DNA from: a virus
Length of the DNA: 25,642 nt
IMG/VR virus record: IMGVR_UViG_3300030117_002244
Coordinates: 1 to 25,642 of that record
Direction: 5' to 3' (one strand)
The notes beneath the pieces are model-generated. The model was not told the DNA's origin, did no database searches, and saw nothing but the letters and a program-made list of their open reading frames with translations. Position numbers and translations under genes: made by a program. How positions within the stretch are numbered: the stretch's first letter is position 1; each line of letters begins with the position of its first letter. Positions 21,651-25,642 of this stretch are shown in pieces.

Positions 21651-23480
21651 ATGACACTAAGCACAACAACAGTAAAAAACAGCTACTCTGGTAATGGCAG
21701 TACTACGGCCTTTACGTATAACTTTGCAATCAATTCAACATCTGAGTTAGTTGTAATTATACGTAGCTCGACAGGTACTGAAACAGTTAAATCAATTACA
21801 ACGCACTATACTGTAGCTGATGCAGGCGCAGCTGGCGGAACAGTCACTATGGGATCAGCTCCAGCGTCAGGTGAAACTCTTGTGTTGATAAGAGATACCT
21901 CACTTACACAAGAAACAGATTATGTTGCAAATGACCCTTTTCCAGCTGAAACACATGAGTCTGCACTTGATAAATTGCAAATGCAAATACAAGAGGTGCA
22001 GGAGGAAGTTGACCGTTCTTTGAAAATATCAAGAACAAACACAATGACCTCAACGTCATTTACAAATGATGCTACAAGCCGTGCGTCAAAAGTATTATCT
22101 TTTGACAGCTCTGGTGAGCTTGCTGTCACAAACGAAATAGGTAACTTTAAAGGCAACTGGGCTACATCGACAGCCTTTGTGTTGCGTGATATTGTTATTC
22201 AAAACTCAACATCAGACTCAGGAACATACAAAAACGTTTATATTTGTACAACAGCTCACACAAGTACAGGGTCTTATTTAACACAAAATGATACGTCAAA
22301 CTGGGCTGTATTAGTAGAAGTAGCTGCTTTTGATACACTAGCTGAGTTAGGTGATACAAATATATCAAGTTTGTCTTCTGGTCATGTTCTTGTTTATGAC
22401 GGCTCAGATAGCTTTGACAACGTTGCTATTAGTGGTGACGCAACCTTAGCTGCAAATGGTGCATTAACTATTGCAAGTGGTGCTGTAGAAACAGCTATGA
22501 TTGCAGCTGATGCTATTACAGGAGCAAAGATTGCAGATGACGCAATCAACAGTGAACACTTTACAGATGGGTCAATTGACACAGCTCACATTGCAGACTC
22601 ACAAGTTACCACAGCTAAGATAGCTGCTGATGCAGTTACTCAAGCCAAGATTGCTGATGACGCTGTAGGAGCTGACCAGTTAGCAGCTAACGCAGTGGTC
22701 AATGCAAGCATTGCATCCAGTGCAGCTATAGCAGACAGTAAACTAGCAACCATAAGTACAGCAGGTAAAGTAGATATTGGTGCATTAGAAATTGATGGTG
22801 CAACTGAGATGGGTGCAGCTCTTGCTGATGCTGACCTATTGATTGTAGATGACGGAGCTGGTGGTACAGAAAAATCTATGTTGGCATCCAGGATACCAAC
22901 GTATGTGTTTGCTAAAGTTAGTGGTGATGCAACTGTAGCATCTAACGGTGCGTTGACTATTGCAGCTCAAGCTGTTGAAAATTCTATGTTGGCAGACGAT
23001 GCTGTTGGAGCTGATGAGTTAGCTGCTAATGCAGTCGTTACGGCATCTATAGTTGATGATAATGTGACCCAGGCTAAAATTGCAGATGATGCTGTCGGAG
23101 CAGATCAGCTTGCAGCTAATGCTGTAGTTACAGCGTCTATTGTTGATGACAATGTAACACAAGCAAAGATAGCAGATGATGCTGTTGGAGCAGATCAACT
23201 AGCAGCCAATGCAGTTGTCAACGCAAGTATAGCTTCTAGTGCTGCAATAGCTGACAGCAAATTAGCAACAATATCTACTGCAGACAAAGTGAGTATAGCA
23301 GCTCTTGATATAGATGGAGCAACAGAGTTAGGTGCTGACATTGTAGATGCAGATGTATTTATAATTGACGATGGCGCAGGAGGCACAAATAGAAAAGTCC
23401 TGGCATCAAGAATAAAATCTTACGCAGCAAGCAGCGGAGCTACAGCAGGCTTTGCAGTTGCTATGGCAATAGCTTTATAA
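21651..23480 (+). CDS. Tail fibre, T7-type N-terminal domain plus repeated shaft
   Basis: This 609-residue fibre has a T7-type virion-anchoring N-terminus: Y-S-G-N-G-S-T-T-A-F-T-Y-N-F at 12-25, I-T-T-H-Y-T-V-A, G-G-T-V-T-M, L-V-L-I-R-D-T, and a helix E-S-A-L-D-K-L-Q-M-Q-I-Q-E-V at about 104-117. From about residue 260 it becomes a repeat-rich shaft of A-K-I-A-D-D-A-V-G-A-D-Q-L-A-A-N-A units and D-G-A-[TG]-E segments, the pattern of trimeric fibre shafts in marine phages. The C-terminus is short and hydrophobic, with no S74 chaperone domain. TAGGA lies five bases before the ATG, just after the terminator. Role: first host contact, receptor unknown. Confidence 0.85.
   Translation: MTLSTTTVKNSYSGNGSTTAFTYNFAINSTSELVVIIRSSTGTETVKSITTHYTVADAGAAGGTVTMGSAPASGETLVLIRDTSLTQETDYVANDPFPAETHESALDKLQMQIQEVQEEVDRSLKISRTNTMTSTSFTNDATSRASKVLSFDSSGELAVTNEIGNFKGNWATSTAFVLRDIVIQNSTSDSGTYKNVYICTTAHTSTGSYLTQNDTSNWAVLVEVAAFDTLAELGDTNISSLSSGHVLVYDGSDSFDNVAISGDATLAANGALTIASGAVETAMIAADAITGAKIADDAINSEHFTDGSIDTAHIADSQVTTAKIAADAVTQAKIADDAVGADQLAANAVVNASIASSAAIADSKLATISTAGKVDIGALEIDGATEMGAALADADLLIVDDGAGGTEKSMLASRIPTYVFAKVSGDATVASNGALTIAAQAVENSMLADDAVGADELAANAVVTASIVDDNVTQAKIADDAVGADQLAANAVVTASIVDDNVTQAKIADDAVGADQLAANAVVNASIASSAAIADSKLATISTADKVSIAALDIDGATELGADIVDADVFIIDDGAGGTNRKVLASRIKSYAASSGATAGFAVAMAIAL
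23034..23213 (+). repeat. Two tandem 90-base fibre shaft repeats, recoded
   Basis: Two adjacent 90-base units (23034-23123 and 23124-23213) encode the same 30 residues, beginning V-V-T-A-S-I-V-D-D-N and ending A-D-Q-L-A-A-N-A. By hand count, 16 of 30 codons differ and every difference is synonymous. A longer 42-residue segment is likewise repeated between 22638-22763 and 23157-23282, with 26 of 42 codons differing, again all synonymous. Confidence 0.9.
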
Positions 23481-23489
23481 GGAGGGCAA

Positions 23490-23822
23490 ATGGCACAAGA
23501 CTTTGAATCAAATGGGGCAAGAATTACAAACTCTGCCACAACCATATTTACAGCTGATAGTGATGATGCTGTTGTAGGTTTACGGTTTGCAAACATTTTA
23601 ACAACCACAGATACACTTGACGTATTTATTACGGATGCTGGTGACAGTAACAACGCCAGGTATCTAATAAAAGGTGTAAGCGTTCCTGCTTCATCATCTA
23701 TAGAAGTAGTACAAGGTGGTTCTAAAATTGTCATGCAAAACGGTGATGTTTTAAAAGCTCAAAGTGGCACAGCTAATGGTTTTGACTGTTGGGTGAGCCG
23801 AGTTGACTCAATTAGTACATAA
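23490..23822 (+). CDS. Putative fibre-associated structural protein
   Basis: This 110-residue protein has AAGGAGG (23480-23486) three bases before the ATG. The start M-A-Q-D-F-E-S-N-G-A-R-I-T-N is followed by predicted beta strands: T-T-I-F-T-A, V-G-L-R-F-A-N-I-L, T-L-D-V-F-I-T-D-A, R-Y-L-I-K-G-V-S-V-P, S-I-E-V-V-Q-G-G-S-K-I-V-M-Q-N-G-D-V-L-K-A. This strand order suggests a small beta-sandwich of the kind found in virion proteins that sit between fibre parts. No family is named with confidence. Genes of this size between fibre genes in marine podoviruses are commonly structural. Confidence 0.65.
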   Translation: MAQDFESNGARITNSATTIFTADSDDAVVGLRFANILTTTDTLDVFITDAGDSNNARYLIKGVSVPASSSIEVVQGGSKIVMQNGDVLKAQSGTANGFDCWVSRVDSIST

Positions 23823-23831
23823 GGAGATATT

Positions 23832-24008
23832 ATGGCACAACAAGAAGTAGGAGGCCCACTATTTGTAGGATCAGGGCCTGCATCAGAACAGATACCTGAA
23901 CACGATGCTACAATAGATGAAAATCAAGTAGTTGGTCATGCGGTATTAGCAGGGCCAGTAACATTTAACGCAGTGGTCACGGTCACTGGCGTATTGGTGG
24001 TGATGTAA
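23832..24008 (+). CDS. 58-residue mini beta-strand protein of the fibre operon
   Basis: The gene runs from an ATG with AAGGAGA upstream (23821-23827) to a TAA overlapping the next fibre ATG (TAATG), giving 58 residues. The N-terminal half is polar, with P-L-F-V-G-S-G-P; the C-terminal half is a run of alternating small and hydrophobic residues (A-V-L-A-G-P-V-T-F-N-A-V-V-T-V-T-G-V-L-V-V-M), like a single turn of the triple beta-helix seen in fibre proteins. The good ribosome site and TAATG coupling make it credible. It may be an adaptor that trimerises with the S74 fibre; this is inference. Confidence 0.6.
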   Translation: MAQQEVGGPLFVGSGPASEQIPEHDATIDENQVVGHAVLAGPVTFNAVVTVTGVLVVM

Positions 24009-25258
24009 TGGCTGGAGTACAAATAGACGGAGTCAATAACAAGATTGACTTTGATGATGATGCAGATACATCAATTTCAAGCTCGACAGATGATACGCTA
24101 TTAATAGAATCTGGCGGTGCAAACATAGCATCTATTACAGCAGGAGAGTTTGCAATAAACGATGGTTCAGCAGACATAGACTTTCGAGTAGAAACAAATG
24201 GTGAAGATCACATGTTATTCGTAGACGGTGGTAATAATGCAGTTTCAATTAATTCTTCTTTTTCCTCAAGCTATCCTGATTCTGGTAGTGATAAATTACA
24301 AGTACATGCTGGACAATTAGCTGTTTCAAATTATTCTGCTGGAGCTACTGGGGCTACTATGAATTTTATTAAATCAAGAGGGACTAGCGTTGGTGGTGCT
24401 GCTGGTACAGCAATTAATCAAAATGACGTATGTGCCGCAATAGTGGCTTATGGTGACGATAGTAACTCTTTTGAAGTAGCTGGTAAATTACAATTTATGG
24501 CTGGTGAGAACTGGGCTAATGGAGATTGTGCTGGACAGTTTGAGCTTTATTTAACACCTGATGGATCAACAACAACAGACCTTAAAATAAGAATGTTAAA
24601 TGATGGTAGAATGGGTGTTGGAGTTTATCCTGAGGCAAGCGGTGATGCTAGAGGACTACCTGTAAGTGGAAGACTACATGCTACAGAAGATTTTGCTGGT
24701 TATCAGTGCGTGTACGCCACAACAACAGCAGGAAGTGGCAACATATACGGTATGCACGTTCAACATCATGGACAAGACCCTGATAATAACACATCAAGAT
24801 TTTATTCTGGTGGAGCTGCAGCAGGTAATAGATATATTGTTTATTCAGATGGTGACGTGGTAAATCATGATAATTCTTATGGTGCTATTTCTGATGAAAG
24901 AATTAAACAAGACATTGTAGATTGCAATGAGCAATGGGATGATATTAAAGCACTAAAAATTAGAAACTACAAAAAGAAAGATGATGTAGAAAAGTATGGG
25001 GATGATGCCTGGGTACAACTTGGAGTGATAGCTCAAGAGTTAGAAGAAGCAGGTATGGACAAATGTGTAAAACAAGAATCTTTTTATGATGATACAGATT
25101 CTGAAGTTACTCAAGGTAAAGCAAATGCGGGTGATATTAAAGAATACAAATCAGTCAAGTATTCTATTCTTTACATGAAAGCTATCAAAGCATTGCAAGA
25201 AGCTATGGCAAAAATAGAAACACTTGAAACAAAAGTAAAAGCATTGGAGGACGCATAA
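24008..25258 (+). CDS. Tail fibre/spike with S74 intramolecular chaperone
   Basis: This 416-residue protein starts in a TAATG overlap. The N-terminus (V-Q-I-D-G-V-N-N-K-I-D-F-D-D-D-A-D-T-S-I) and following beta repeats fit a trimeric fibre. The C-terminal 120 residues are a peptidase S74 intramolecular chaperone: Y-G-A-I-S-D-E-R-I-K-Q-D-I with the cleavage Ser295 and Lys300 dyad, then W-V-Q-L-G-V-I-A-Q-E-L-E-E-A and K-S-V-K-Y-S-I-L-Y-M-K-A-I-K-A-L-Q-E-A, and a coiled coil at about 390-416. The chaperone assembles the trimer and then cleaves itself off before Ser295. All key residues are present. It sits in the adhesion module, next to another fibre gene. Confidence 0.88.
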   Translation: MAGVQIDGVNNKIDFDDDADTSISSSTDDTLLIESGGANIASITAGEFAINDGSADIDFRVETNGEDHMLFVDGGNNAVSINSSFSSSYPDSGSDKLQVHAGQLAVSNYSAGATGATMNFIKSRGTSVGGAAGTAINQNDVCAAIVAYGDDSNSFEVAGKLQFMAGENWANGDCAGQFELYLTPDGSTTTDLKIRMLNDGRMGVGVYPEASGDARGLPVSGRLHATEDFAGYQCVYATTTAGSGNIYGMHVQHHGQDPDNNTSRFYSGGAAAGNRYIVYSDGDVVNHDNSYGAISDERIKQDIVDCNEQWDDIKALKIRNYKKKDDVEKYGDDAWVQLGVIAQELEEAGMDKCVKQESFYDDTDSEVTQGKANAGDIKEYKSVKYSILYMKAIKALQEAMAKIETLETKVKALEDA

Positions 25259-25259
25259 G

Positions 25260-25642
25260 ATGACAAGTGAAATTAAAGTAGACACTATTAGTGAACAAAC
25301 CAGTGCAAATGGTGTAACTATAGACAGTCTTGATATTAAAGATGGCAAGGTAACAAACCTAATGAATGCAACATTAAGTGCCGCTGACTTAGGAGCTGGT
25401 ATACATATTAAAGTTGCGGATAGTGGTGCTAGTGTAAATGCAAATAGAGATGAGTTAGTTTTAGAAAATTCTGGTCATTGTGGAATGACAATTTTATCAG
25501 GCACGAGTAGCGTTGGTGGAATTGGGTTTGGAGATAGTGATGGCAACTTACAAGGTTTGATGCAATATAATCACGCTACAGATAATATAGAATTCAACAC
25601 AAACAGTTCTGCAAACCCATTAATATTAAACGACACAGGAAA
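25260..25642 (+). CDS. Fibre protein, 3' end missing
   Basis: An open frame from the ATG at 25260 runs off the window after 127 complete codons. The start M-T-S-E-I-K-V-D-T-I-S-E-Q-T-S-A-N-G-V-T-I-D is the common opening of marine phage fibres that begin with a short trimerising beta segment. It is followed by S-G-H-C-G-M-T-I-L-S-G-T-S-S-V-G-G-I-G-F-G-D-S-D-G and Y-N-H-A-T-D-N-I-E-F-N-T-N, which resemble the beta-helical shaft just before S74 domains. An S74 domain is therefore expected beyond the window, as inference. It starts one base after the preceding stop region, with GGAGG (25247-25251) nearby. Confidence 0.75.
   Translation, partial: MTSEIKVDTISEQTSANGVTIDSLDIKDGKVTNLMNATLSAADLGAGIHIKVADSGASVNANRDELVLENSGHCGMTILSGTSSVGGIGFGDSDGNLQGLMQYNHATDNIEFNTNSSANPLILNDTG

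Noticed and set aside
1-25642. tRNA genes, CRISPR arrays, insertion sequences, attachment sites
   Set aside because: Genes are packed with overlaps; the few gaps are under 150 bases and contain none of these structures.

Overview
The window is a 25.6 kb segment of an AT-rich double-stranded DNA bacteriophage genome, read entirely on the + strand. Its virion genes follow the T7-like (podovirus) order: small terminase, large terminase, head-tail connector, scaffold, capsid, tail adaptor, tail nozzle, GNAT-like gp13 equivalent, three internal/ejection proteins, then fibres. The small-gene repertoire and the repeat-rich fibres resemble marine podoviruses. A marine alphaproteobacterial host is plausible, but nothing in the window proves it. 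Stops TAA, TAG and TGA are all used, so the code is standard. No RNA polymerase, integrase, tRNA, IS element or CRISPR array is visible. The segment is cut at both ends: it starts inside a small gene and ends inside a fibre gene.

Region 1 (1-2107) is a tightly overlapping early/replication cassette: a partial small protein, a PD-(D/E)XK-like candidate, a double zinc-knuckle protein, a one-helix membrane peptide, a winged-helix replication-initiator candidate with an iteron-like repeat inside its own gene, and a DUF6362-like protein.

Region 2 (2129-4439) begins with a phage promoter and carries an HGG-motif protein, the small terminase, a 58-residue acidic protein and the large terminase. Region 3 (4441-6081) holds four small or low-complexity proteins and a GNAT-like protein. 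Three of the small proteins end in a shared K/P-T-L-[LI]-G tail.

Region 4 (6083-10241) is the head module: connector, Bbp19-like protein, scaffold, major capsid and putative decoration protein. It closes with a UUCG hairpin. Region 5 (10291-10913) has three more small basic proteins with the same T-[LM]-V-G ending.

Region 6 (10915-21546) is the tail and ejection module: adaptor, nozzle, GNAT-like gp13 equivalent, gp14-like, gp15-like, and a 1581-residue gp16-position protein. That last protein contains a zeta-toxin-like P-loop kinase and an LPD38-like region.

Region 7 (21562-end) is the adhesion module. It starts with a second copy of the same promoter, followed at once by an intrinsic terminator, then a T7-type fibre with repeated segments, two small structural proteins, an S74-chaperone fibre and a truncated fibre.

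The strongest leads are: the duplicated promoter with an unusual -35/spacer core; the terminator placed between the second promoter and the fibre gene; the shared C-terminal TLLG tail on six small proteins; the kinase domain inside an ejection protein; and fibre repeats that are identical in protein but heavily recoded in DNA.
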